Part shown: one piece after another, positions 11,231-23,403 of the stretch
Numbering within the stretch: the first letter of the stretch is position 1
Layout: the number at the start of each line of letters is the position of its first letter
From: Stratiolaelaps scimitus
Lineage: Eukaryota; Arthropoda; Arachnida; Mesostigmata; Laelapidae
Length of the DNA stretch: 64,000 nucleotides
NCBI GenBank assembly: GCA_019614645.1
Contig: JABWDB010000001.1
Span: forward strand, 13,185,501 to 13,249,500
Reading direction: 5' to 3'
Made by a program: the position numbers and the translations under genes
Notes under the pieces: model-generated
Databases searched by the model: none
Told to the model about the DNA's origin: nothing
The model's input: the letters and a program-made list of their open reading frames with translations, nothing else

Positions 11231-14200
11231 ATATTTGCCGACCAGCATCTGCGGTGACGGGCGGCGCGAATACTCATTCCACTTTATTCCGCATCTAATC
11301 CTCATTTACTTCCGGCTCCAGTATCCAACCACGTTGCCGCTGTTGCCTTCCCCCCCCCCCCCCCCCCACCCCCGAGCGGCCGGCGAGGGCGGTAAACGCT
11401 CGAGCTTTGGATTTAGGGTCGAAGATCGGGGATCGAGGCGTTAATGAAAAATTCTCCCGTCATCAAGTAACGCATCTAATGAGAATTAGACTTTTAGGCA
11501 ACTTTTAACAGTAGCGCACTTCGCTGCGGCGGCGGCGGCAGCGGCGGTGGCGGCTGGAGTCAAACGCCCGCGGCTACAGCACTTCGCCTCCGAAGCAGCA
11601 CTGCTCTCGTGACGGACGCCATCTCCGATTTGGTGGCTGGCAAAGCCGTGCCACCACGCGGGGTGGTATAGATGCATCGCCTGGCCGAGGCTCTAGCATC
11701 ATCGCCTTCATTGTGCGAGACGTCCAATGGAAACGTCGAGCACAAAGTCGATTCATTGTTTTACCAGGAAGACGCGAAATGCTCAGGCAGAGATCAGAGA
11801 CAGAGTCGATTGCACGCGACGAGTGAATCGGCGAATCATCGAACATTCGCGGTGGGCTACTAAATCGTCTGCCATCTAAGTCTGCGAACGACCTACAATT
11901 GTGAAACTTATCATAAAGAAATACACCATATGTCCATTGCTAATTAACATCTAGATTGCGAGAAATGAAAGGCGAGATAGAACACACCGTCTTCGACTGC
12001 GCAAATCGCTGTCTTCTCAAAACAAGAAAGTGCCCCAAAATATTTAAAAATTAGTACCCTACGATATTCAAGTTTTTTTTTTGATGTCGTTCGATGTCAA
12101 TCGTTTTGCAAGAGAACGCAGCGAAGACTACCAGTTGTTCGCTGTTACTATTAGTTCTATTGCAGAACGTCGCATCCGGTGACCAGCTCGTCTGGGAACA
12201 CAAATGTTCTATTTACCCAGTAGACGAATCTCCATTATATGGCGTTCTTCAACCTCGCGCTCGTTTCACAGTGCAACAATAATTGTTCCCTCTCTCTCTC
12301 TCACTTTCTGTATCTCGCTCTCTCCCCCGATTCAGCATCCGATTCAGTGGCATTCGACGCTCACGCTCAAGATGTGGAAATGAAGCACTTATTCGTCAAG
12401 CTATCTGTAGTTTTCGCTCCACCAGCATATGAGACACCCACCCGGCGAGGGCCACGCGACTGGACGCCATTGTCAAGAGGAGTATAGCAATTGAGAGGCA
12501 GGCACAGAGAGAGGGAGAGAGAGATAGAGCATTCATTGCAATTGGAGGGTAGCCGTAGCAGGGTTAGGAGCCGTAGCGGCGGAAGGTGAACCAAAGCGAT
12601 TCGTGGGGATCAGTACGAGCGTATAATTCGATAGCGCACCCCCTCTACCTTCTTCTTGCGCACTGGCTTCGACCCTGTTAACCCTTGTAGGCACATGCTG
12701 TTCGTGTAACAGCCAAAGCTACTCCATATAGTCATAGGCCAGCTAGCGGGCGTGCACAGTATCACATCAACGTGACGATACCCCAACCTAACGTTCTTAA
12801 CCTCCGTGTCGCAATCATGCGAAGTTCGAATTCAACCTTTGAATGGGGGAAGACCTGCAAAATCGAGGAGACAAGAAATATACTCACAGGGTTGTTGGCT
12901 GTGTCCTACTTTACTAGGATCATTTATGAGAATAGGTGGCCCAACTAGTCCCGCGGTGTACTTTCTGTAGAATTCTCTCCTTCCAGCAGGCAGGAATATT
13001 TGTCGAAACTGTGAGGCACTTAGCGCCGACAACCCACGAGTACGTCAGATCTAATGATTTTTGTCCATCCGGCGCGTACCACCCGCAAATGCGACAGACA
13101 GCTTCAGGCTTTGCAATGGAAAACCCCACTCGTTCGTTCAGGTCGCTGTCCATCCTCTTATCGCGACACAGCAAGTGGCAAGCTCTCCTCCTCATGGGAC
13201 AAGCATTTTTAATTTAACCCAGCCTCATTTCTGTAGAGCTATTTGTTAGCAAGAAATCGAGGAAAATCCGACACGGAGATTATAGGTTCTTTATGACAGT
13301 ATTCCAAGGGACGGTGGTCTACCTATAGATATTTGATGCTGTGACGCTGGCGTAGTCGGAGGGGTCACCGGATGTACGATAATGCCGGGTAGTCGCTTAT
13401 TCGAGCCCGCCATGCGGAGATCGTACCAAGAAAGAAGTCGTTAGCCCCATCGACGCGCCAACTCCATTCGTTTCAGCTCGATTTGGTCTTCTGGTCATAT
13501 CATATTATCCGACTACGCTTTCTGTCGCTGTAAAAATATGTTACACAAATGGTATCTATATTATTGCACTTGCCTCTACCAGCTGTTTAGGTGTATGTAC
13601 CATTTGAATAACAACGAATTCCGACCTGATTAAACCTCGACCATACAGACAAAATGCTGGCGCAGCCACCATTCCAAGGTAGAGAGACTCCGCTCCGTGT
13701 CGGGTTATTCGCGCCGTGATACCGTACTCAGTCGAGCTGATCTGATGATCCCGATGGGGGCCGCCGGAGAGTCGGCTGCTGATGACGACGATGCCGACGT
13801 GGGCCATCTTGATGACTGCATACTGAAGTCCCCGCACCAATTCGACCATTCATCAATTAACCCGATGGCGGGCGGGCGGGCGGGCGGCCCTCCCCTAGCG
13901 ATTGCTCTGAACGCGAGCGCAGAGCCTTCCACACCCCAATCTGTCGGGCGGGTAGTAGCTCCTCCACCATCTCCCGCGTTCGCTCATTTCTATGTGGCGA
14001 TGCTGTGCGCGCTAGTGGCTGTCCTACCTAGTTGATGGTCCTTAGTGGCTGCCTTCATGTAGCAGTTCGCTCTATCTGTATGCGGCCTCCTTTGTGACAG
14101 CGAGCCACTGCTCAGCTCATCCACCTGAGCTCCGAGCCTCTGCTCTGACTAATACTCGAGTGACAAATTTTCCCCTAAGACCCACCCTGCCTTCCTCCCA

Positions 14201-15668
14201 AAGCTTCCCGTGAAGTTTCCTTCCCGTCCCCCCCTAGACGAACGTTATCCCTTTTGAGGCAAGGCGCATCCCTCTACGAGGACTCGACAAGATCCACGAA
14301 CGCGATGCTTGCACGACCATACAATACAGCATAGCTACACACACACACACTCACACGAACGCACACACAAGACATAGCCGCATGCAGCTGCCTGGATAGC
14401 GTCACCGCCACACTTGCATTCATTGACCTCTACTATTCTTCCGTTAGCTTGGCCTTTCCCTCGGCCTTCATCGTCGTCGTCGTCCCGCCTCGCCGGTGCT
14501 CACACGAACCCCTCACCGAGACAAACTTGCCTCACTCGGTTCTTCCGATCTTGTAAAAGAGACCAAAGAGATACCTCGGATGCCTTCGTGGTCCTACGAG
14601 CCAAGTGTGCGGCGCCTTGTGCAAGCCACCTCCGATCGAGAAAGATTCTACATCAATGCAGGTAGACCTGTAGTGGCAAGGTGGTCCCATGCAAAAGGTT
14701 GGAGAAGGACGACTCGTTAGAGTATCACTACGGCTTGCTACAGTACCCGTGCGATGGTACTGAGCAGTGCACCAAGCGAGGAAAGTGATGTGCTGCTGGC
14801 TGGAGTTCAGCGCAGGGTGCTGTTGCAGTAGCCGCAGCAAGAGTAGAGCGAGCGTGATCGTGGCGCGTCGTTCTGCCATTGCCTCGCCTGCCGCTTCTGT
14901 CGTGTCTATAAAGTGATTATATATGCACTTTCTCCCGGCGCTGCTGGCCGGTCGGCCGGCCGGCCGTCGCCGCACTGCGTCGCGAAACTAGCTGGGGGTA
15001 TAGGGACGGGTAAGGTCTGGTGGCATGGGGGAGACCAGTGGAACGGGCCACGCTCACGGAGAGTTTCGGATAATCCGATTTTGGAGATTATGAAGGAGAA
15101 ACACGATGAGATATAGCGGTGGCAGCAGCGGCGGCGGCTACGACGGCGATAGCGGCTACGACGGCGGCAGTGGGCGAAAGCAGCCAAGGTCTAAGGAATA
15201 TACGCTGGTGCGCCCGTCGTGCTGGCCGCTGCCAACACTGTTGCCGCCTGTCGGGCAACAACCGCTGTCACTATTCGCTTCGTCCGGAGTCTGCATAAGC
15301 GAGCATGAACTGGTGGAGGGCAGCATATTCGCCTGAGAGACCCCCCAGCAGCAGCAACAGCGGCGGCGGCACGGCGCAATCATGATCGAGCAGGTTGAAC
15401 GAATTCCAATTCGGAGTTTTTACTCTCACATTTCTCGCCACTTTGTTTCGCTCGCGATGCGATGTTGTGCCTGGGCACACGCACGTAGAGGTGTACAGGC
15501 GCAATCGTGTCAATCGTGAATTGCTGCTGGCCCGCTGGGACGGGCTTGTGGAATCCTGGCCAAGGACTTCGGCTTAGTCGGCCGTGTCGCTTTGACGAAG
15601 GACGCTACGAGAGAAGCCCGTATTGGCCGCTGCCAACCGTAATTGCGGGCGCAGTTCTCAAAAGTATT

Positions 15669-15672
<4 letters not shown>

Positions 15673-15718
<46 letters not shown>
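15673..15718. repeat. (TA)n microsatellite
   Basis: Uninterrupted TA run of about 46 bases. Confidence 0.95.
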
Positions 15719-15721
<3 letters not shown>

Positions 15722-18700
15722 TTGCAGCATTGCCATCTATCTTTAGTAGAATAATAATGTTATTATAATAACAATTGGGTAGTCATTTGTACTTGGTGAC
15801 ACGAGGAAGGTGAACATGAAACTGAGTCGAGGAGTGGCTTTGTCATATTTCTCGACTACGCGATGCGGCGAAGTTATGCATCGATCTAGGTCCGTGTGAG
15901 ATACATCGGTCCAAACGAGTTCAACACATTTGGTTGGAACGACCACAACACATACGCATTTCTCTGTCCTTGATAAGAAACGCCAGTAACTATGCCACGA
16001 TTTCATGGTGTGCTATAGTAATATGAAAAGAAACAAGGGAGTGAAGCTTTTTACAGTCAGATGTAGTTATTTTAAAAAATAATATATATATATATATATT
16101 ATATATATATATTAATACTTCGCATCGCAATCTGGGTTGAATCTTCGCTCAGGTGTAATCCGCCTGCTTCAAATCTGTTCTAGGAAGAGAGTGCACACCA
16201 GGAGTTGTCACGGCTCCTATTTCTGCGTAACTTGAAAAGTACAAATGAAGCTCAAAGATGGCAAGCTTGCCTCTTTATTTACCCAATGACGGGGTATTAC
16301 TTAGCCACAAATGTGTCTCACACGCAAATTCTAGACCTTCATGCACGAAGGCATAGCTGTTTACCTCATCCAAGTGGAGAAAAAAACGAGAAAGTTCTTC
16401 CGTTTTCCGGTATTTCACATGTTTTGCCGAGCCTCGTCAGCAATAGCTATAAATTCCCCGGCAGGGCTGGCTGGCAGGTAGAGGGTGAGATGCACCAAGC
16501 CATCCTCCTTTCGTAGACAATGGTCATTTGGGTCCCTATTTTTTCGCCCCCGTCTTTTCCCTGGAGTTTCTTGTGGGTGAGCATCAGCTGCCAGTTGCAG
16601 CCAATTGATTAGCGATGAGCAGACGTGATTCTTCTCCAGTTCGATGTGTTGGTCTTCTTTTGCTGCTGCTGCTGCTGATGCTGGTCACAGTGGTGGCTGG
16701 AGACGAAAGACGCCTTTCTGGTTTTGCTGAAGCTGCTGGTTCTGTAGTGGAAAAGCGGCTAGCTTCCTTTTGGCTTTCGGATGTCCGTTCGTTGTTCCCT
16801 TCGTTCGATTGTGTAGCAACCTCTCTCTCTCTCCTTCCCTCTCTCTCTCTTTCTTCTTTTTCTTGCTATGGCGCACACACGGCCACATTTGCTCTAATCC
16901 GGCAATCCATAAGATTCGATCCCGACCCAGCATGGCGGGCCTGGCCTACCACCGGCTCTGTCTCCAGTAGCCCGCCTGGGCCACAGCAGTTCTCAGGTCC
17001 CCAACACACCCAGTCGCTCTCGCTGCGGCTGTCGTGGCCGCCGCCTCCGCTGCTGCTACTGCTACTGCCACCGCCTGCAACCACACCGAGCAATATATAT
17101 ACGCATGGTGTATATATCCGCCATATAAATCTCGCTCCACATCGGTGGCGGCAGGCGCAGCGGCGGCAACGCCGGGGCCGCCCCCCCCCGCCCTCCCCGG
17201 TTGCCCCGCGCCCGTCGCGGAACCGCGTGGCAGAGTCCGCCGCCGCCGTCACCGCTACAGCAGCAGCAGCAGCAGCATCTCCGGCTTCGTCGCTCCTGTC
17301 CCAGGTCCCCTCCAGTTGCCCCATCTCTGCATCCTCCCGCCCCCCTCCAACGTCCTCGTCTTCTTCGTTGTTAGGCGTCGTCTTTCTTTTTCCTTTCCAC
17401 GATCTCTAGCTGAACGCGCTTGCTCTGCTACAGCCACCTTCCCAACTCCTGAAGCCTAGAACATTGTCACTAAAATGGAGGCTGGAGCAAGCGTCTTTCG
17501 TTGGCGACGGCGACGATGGCAAGCACGCCACCAAAGGACTATCACGCCTCCTACCCGTCGTGTCGACTGCCGTCACTTCTGGTGCTGCACTCCTCGCCTG
17601 CAGCATAACGTAGCGCGATGCTCTTTCTGCCCGCCATGTCTACACGTCTCGTGTCGGCTTGCCTCTATCCTATGTGATGTCCTCGGTAGCCTTTCCTCCT
17701 TCTTGTTTCCTTGCTCGTGCTGTCACAGTGCCCCCCCCCCGCTGAAGTCCGCGCTCTTCACTTCTCCTCACGCGTGTGTTCCGTCTCATGCCGCTTGCTT
17801 CCGCTCGAACCGCGAAGTAGTCGGTCACCTTTTCGAGGTGTCATATATATAATTTAATACATATATATATACCTGGGAGACACTCTGCGCGCTTGGGGTC
17901 TCTTGGCACTAGCTCCACCACGACCATCTTTCGCGTCGTCCCTTGCGCGCACAACGGCCCGCCACACACACAGACATCTTGAGACATACACCCTGTTCGC
18001 CCTTTCCCACTTTCTCTCCGTTGCACCCAACAGCGGCAGTAGTATGGCTCCCGCTATGGCGGCTCTCGGTGTCTCTCTCGCTCTCGCAGTCACTCACCCA
18101 CCTCTATCGTCTATCTTTTCCCTTCTCTACACCGCACTCCGTCTCAAACAACGAACAACGCAGGCTGCGGCGCTGGTGGTGGCGGCGGCAGCAGCAGCGG
18201 TAGCGCCACAGGACGAAAAATGACGCCCATTTTTCTTCCGACCGCTGTAGCCGCCGCCGCCACCATCACCGCCACCACCACCATCTCCCCCACCGGCGCC
18301 ACACGGGGCTCAGTGCTTCGCTCGTCCATAGCTCTAAGGATGGGGAGTTGGGATACGTTGGGGGCAACAGCAGCTCGACCGGCCAACAACCAACCTGGTT
18401 AGTTCCAGTGTTGATGTCGCTAGCGCCAATCCGCCAAGACCGTCAGCACTGTTCGTAACGCCGGACTTCTCTCAGACCGCCTACACCAAGTGACGCCGCC
18501 GCCGCCGCCCCCTACAATCCTCTATACAGAACCATACCCAAGCGGACCTTTCACCGAACCCCTCCTTAGAGCACCTTACTCGACGGTGCTTTTTTATGCA
18601 TCGCTAGCCTACCACCGCCTGCCCCAAGCCGTCTGCCCACCATAGGGCTACCTGTGGCAACTGCCATCCACCTTGTGCACATCACTTTCTCCACCGCCCC

Positions 18701-18907
18701 CGCTCTCAGTAGCCACTTCGGTAGCTTTCAGAAAGCTTCCCGAAACTTCCCGGCGTCATTTTCACCAGTTACACTACTCTAGTATCAGCAGCAGCAAGAG
18801 AACAGTTACACCTCTACGGCATGACCCTGTACATATGTCCGCAAAGAGTCTATGCCTACCTGCCTGTTAGGTGGCTACCTGTCCATCTTCTATACCTTGA
18901 TGCAGAC

Positions 18908-18910
<3 letters not shown>

Positions 18911-18946
<36 letters not shown>
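18911..18946. repeat. (TA)n microsatellite
   Basis: Uninterrupted TA run of about 36 bases. Confidence 0.95.
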
Positions 18947-18947
<1 letters not shown>

Positions 18948-20983
18948 CAATGTATCTAGGTAGTTGTACAGTGCTACAGCTTCAATTGGGACAGCAAGTT
19001 GAAGGCGAGTAAGATTGGACGGTGGGGATAGGGTCCAGTTCACAGCAGCCATACCTGCATATATATTGCTGCTATACAGCCTGGCATACAACGTCAGTAG
19101 ACCTCCTGTCACCGCGCGAGTCAAGCTCAAAGAAAGAAGCCGATTGAAACTTGACCTTTTTGGTGAAAGCCATCGCGGTAAACATCAGCTTCCATCGACA
19201 AAGTTTCATGACTGAGTAACTCGTCCTCAAAGGTGCGACCAAGTGGGAGCGAGCTTGGTGTCGTGTCCATTCATGGGTGGCCACTTCGGTAGCAACTGTC
19301 GCAGCAATTGCTAGGTAGCAGTAGCGCAAGCAGAGGTTTCTGATGTGTCAGCCCGCCGATCCACTGTTCCCGTTCATTCCCTGCTAATTTTATCTAGCTA
19401 TTTTAATACGCGACTTGGTTTTGTACCTGTCGTGCAGGACATACTATGAACTAGGTGTGTGTAATTAGAGTGTCCGCTTATGAGTGCACCATGCTGAATT
19501 GTCGAAGCCCGAGGGTCGAGCTCTTGGAGTTCCATTGGAAGGACGAAACGGCAAGGCAACTAACGCACGTTTTCCCTTCAATGTTGAAGTCATTTTTGTG
19601 TCGGTTTAATGCGTCTAATGCAGAGGAACACATTTCGCGACAACGCTTACATAGTCTCAATTCACTATCAGGCGGTGTGCCTCAAACCATTTGATTGTAG
19701 ATCTGGTAGGACAACACGGACATGATCCGGGCAACGCTGAATTGAATCGCTTTGTTCCGGCGTCCCCTCCACTCTCAACCTATCCCTAAATGTTTTACGA
19801 GCTCGAACGGCGGCAAACTTCTGTCCAATATACGTTACTAGCGAATTTGTACTCACAGTTGCACTTATCTGAGAGTCACCCTCGCCTGTTAGTTCAGTTA
19901 TTTAGGTCCTGGAGTCCACCTATATACATAATGCACACACGCATCTGCATGGCTACATGCCATGTCTGCGTGCACACGAACACGCAAACCCATATTTCGA
20001 GGCATGGAACCCAACGCACTACCGCAGCCACTTGACGCCGCAGCTTCATATCTTCAGCCACGAAAGGTACATATGATCATACCCCTGCGATTACTGCTGC
20101 TGCTACCACCACTCCGTCGGCTGGCGACCAATCAGAAAGTAGACTTGCTTTGTGGGATCGCTTCTCCACCAGTTCGCTTTTCGCGCCGGAGCTCCAACTA
20201 CCCCCCGCCCCCCGCCCCATGTCTTCTGAATGTCCCTTTCGTGTCAGCTAAGCGGCGGGGAGTTTTATGATTTGGCAAATTTTTTATAAGCGTTTAATTT
20301 GATTTCTATGTAAATTATGGGTTAAGTGGGGTGAGTGCGTGAGTGAGTGGAGTTACGGTCGGCGCCGATCGGGCTGTGCAAAGGAAGGCGGGAGCAGGTT
20401 CCGGGTGCCGGAGGGGTCGAGGAGGGATTTGCTATGCAGAGCGATCTAGCCACGGATTGCCATATATATATATCCAATATGCGCTTTAGGTGTCAGCCGA
20501 TACGACCCCGGTAAAGCAACCTGGGCGAGACCTGAAGAACGGGCTCGGGGGAACCGATATGTGTGCACTATATGCCACGAGCAATGGCAGTCACTGTAAG
20601 GGTTCCCACGCGACTCCACGCCTCTCAGCCGCCTCGTGAAGAACGAAGCAGTCAACTGCAACTTATTGATGCCTCTTGAAAAATGAAGAGCCCGATATGA
20701 GCGGCCCATATGCAATCCTAGAATCGTAGAATAGTAGAAAATCCTCGCAAGGAACTCGGTTGGGAGGCTTCGTTTTTACGTCACGTGATCGTCCCCCCGG
20801 CAAAGGTCCTTCCATTGACTTAATACAATGGTGAAGAGCAAGCTAAGGCTCGAGATGAGATGGCTGAATGTGTTGTGTCCCAGAGTATGCATATGAGCAA
20901 TTTATAATAGACAACGATAAATTACTCATACACAAAATCTAGGACAGAACGGCTCATTCAACCATCATACAGTGGTCATTTGT

Positions 20984-21015
<32 letters not shown>

Positions 21016-21835
21016 CAAGCTGACCCTCACCTGTTCCCCTATCTGACGGGCCTCAGCTCTTGGCCTTTAGGTATTACTATGAGGACCTGTCGGGGCCACC
21101 TTTGCTTATTCTCTGCCTTACTCGTACCTGACAAGAATCCTGACAAGAATATATATATATATATATATATACATATATATACTCTGAATGACATCAAATA
21201 CCTCGACATACTTATCCTATATGGTGGCAAATAGTGCTGTGTGATTCATTCCATGCACATATGTTGCCCCCTTTAAATGTTATCTCAAGTTATATGACAC
21301 ACCCAACCATCCGAGTATCTTCTTTGACGAGAGGTAGTTCATCAACAAACAGGAGTTTGCCAAAATGAACTCCAAAGAGCTGAGTCCTGTAACTACCTAC
21401 ACGTTCGTTGCGACATACGATGCCGAGAATACGAATGTAGTGAGCGGTTTATAAAATTGGCCTTTTGCTGATAGGACATGTTCACTCTACAGATTTGACT
21501 ACCCCCAATACGTGACTCGATCGTGATCACATCAGTTATTATACTTACCGACCCGTTAGAGACACAAATACTCGTGCCAATTTATCTTTATAACGATCTA
21601 AATTCTAGAGTTGTCATCCAGACCCTATCATTGGCATGAATGTTCGAAGTCCTATTTCCTAGTCCTACCTAAACAAAAATAAACAACTGAGAATTGGCTT
21701 AAAATTGCATTAAATTTATTCATTGTTGTTGTTCTTGTTGTTGGTTTAATCAGCCGACGTCGTGACTGGCTCGAAAAGGGCGCCACCTCGTGGTACAATT
21801 TGGCACCGCCTGATCGAGTGAGACCCGACACTAAA

Positions 21836-22230
21836 CATCATCATCATCTTCATTCTCGCCATGCTCATCGTCTTCACGTTTTTCATCGTCATCATCAATT
21901 GTTATCATTGATCATCATCAATCATTATTGTCATCACCATTGTGTTCATTATCATCGGCATTTCTCATCACGATCATCACCATCATTCTCATTATCATCA
22001 TAGTCATATTATTTCAGCAGCCAACATTATCATCGTCATACATCTTACTCACATTTGCCTATTATCATTATTATTATTATTATGTATAGTTCAGCATGTC
22101 ATGTATTATTATTATCATCATTATTATAGTCATTATCCTTTATACTTATACTATACTATATTTTATCAATAATCTTAATATATATGATCATTATTATAGT
22201 CGTTATCAGCATTACCATATAATCATATAA
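21836..22230. repeat. Imperfect CAT/ATT triplet block
   Basis: About 400 bases dominated by CAT, CATC and ATT units on the plus strand. It encodes His/Ile/Ser-rich nonsense ORFs. This is a decayed trinucleotide satellite-like tract rather than a gene. Confidence 0.8.
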
Positions 22231-23356
22231 TTGTCGTCGTTTGGTAATCTGTTCTTGTTCCTGTTGTTATTATTATGGTTGCTCAATATAGATAGCAAGG
22301 TGTCTAATATTTTCATTTCATATATATATATATATATAATAGTACTAGAATAGGTAGGAGAGGGCTGGGTCTCACCGCGAGCTCCTGCAGAAGAGCAACT
22401 AGGGCGAACTTTTGCTTAAAGTACAATAATAATCATTAAACTTATAATAATAATAATAATACACCCTAATGCACATTAGCATTATAGTGTTCATTAATAG
22501 TGATTCACCATTATTATTATTGTTGTTATACTCGGTTTTGTGGGGGATGACAGTAGTAATCTAATAGTTATTATTATTCTCATTACTTTTATTATTAATT
22601 ATGATAATAGTGTATCATACTGTGTGTGTGTTCGCGTATTCCAATCGAACCTGTCTCCATCCACTAATTATCTATGGTCTAGGTGTCACTCCGTTGTTTC
22701 GAATCTTGGGATTACCGTTAGCAACGAGCCGCCTTTCATCCATGTCCACCTTCAGTCTATCTATTCCTTGGGTCGTCTGTGCATGCCTTAAACGTCTACT
22801 GTATTTAGCTTCATCGTGTTATGATGCATTAAGTACTTGACTGCGTCCATGATAGCCATCGTATCTTGGCTATGCTTACTTGTTCGTCCTGCGCTGTCGA
22901 ATAGCATTGCTATCATTATGACAGCTTCAATGTGGTCTCGTGACATTGTATATTTGTCGCCCTTCTTGTATTCAGAGAGTTCCCTAGAGTTTTCACTGCG
23001 TACTAAATATTGGGGAGGTGCAAGGTGATGAGAGGGGTGTGTGTGTGTGTGTGAATAAATAGTCGCCCGACACCGAATGATCAATGGAACGACAGAATAA
23101 ATGAACGTTCGTGCTGGGGATTCCCGGGTGTCGCGATCGGGCAGCTGGGTAAAATGCACACCTCTTCTACCTTTGATCATATCATGCCGAGCGGTAGGTC
23201 AGTACGGGATTGTGGAAATCATAGTGTTGGGGGAATCACGTGGTCAGGGATTCGGGAGCTATTTGCAGAAGGAATAGTGAAATTATAGAGGATTACGCCA
23301 TTACGCGCGACAATCATCAGTCATTCAAACATCCGACATGCATACTTCTTTGTATC

Positions 23357-23403
23357 ATATATATATATATATATATATATATTTCTATATATATATATAT
23401 ATG
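23357..23403. repeat. (TA)n microsatellite, interrupted
   Basis: Two TA runs separated by TTTC. Confidence 0.9.

Larger units (their letters stand above)
11231..21835. other. Non-coding DNA with GC-rich triplet stretches and (TA)n tracts
   Basis: No recognised gene. It holds a C18 run (11350-11367), a G-quadruplex motif (13870-13884), an Ala/Ser/Pro-coding triplet-rich stretch at 16600-18300, and (TA)n tracts at 15673-15718, 16082-16113, 18911-18946 and 21149-21179. The 264-codon plus-strand ORF at 16615-17409 is discussed under rejected items. Confidence 0.5.

Noticed and set aside
16615..17409. 264-codon plus-strand ORF starting with a signal-peptide-like Leu run
   Set aside because: The Leu run is a CTG repeat and the rest is Ser/Pro/Ala from triplet runs. 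A 152-codon ORF is open on the other strand over the same bases, and no domain is visible.
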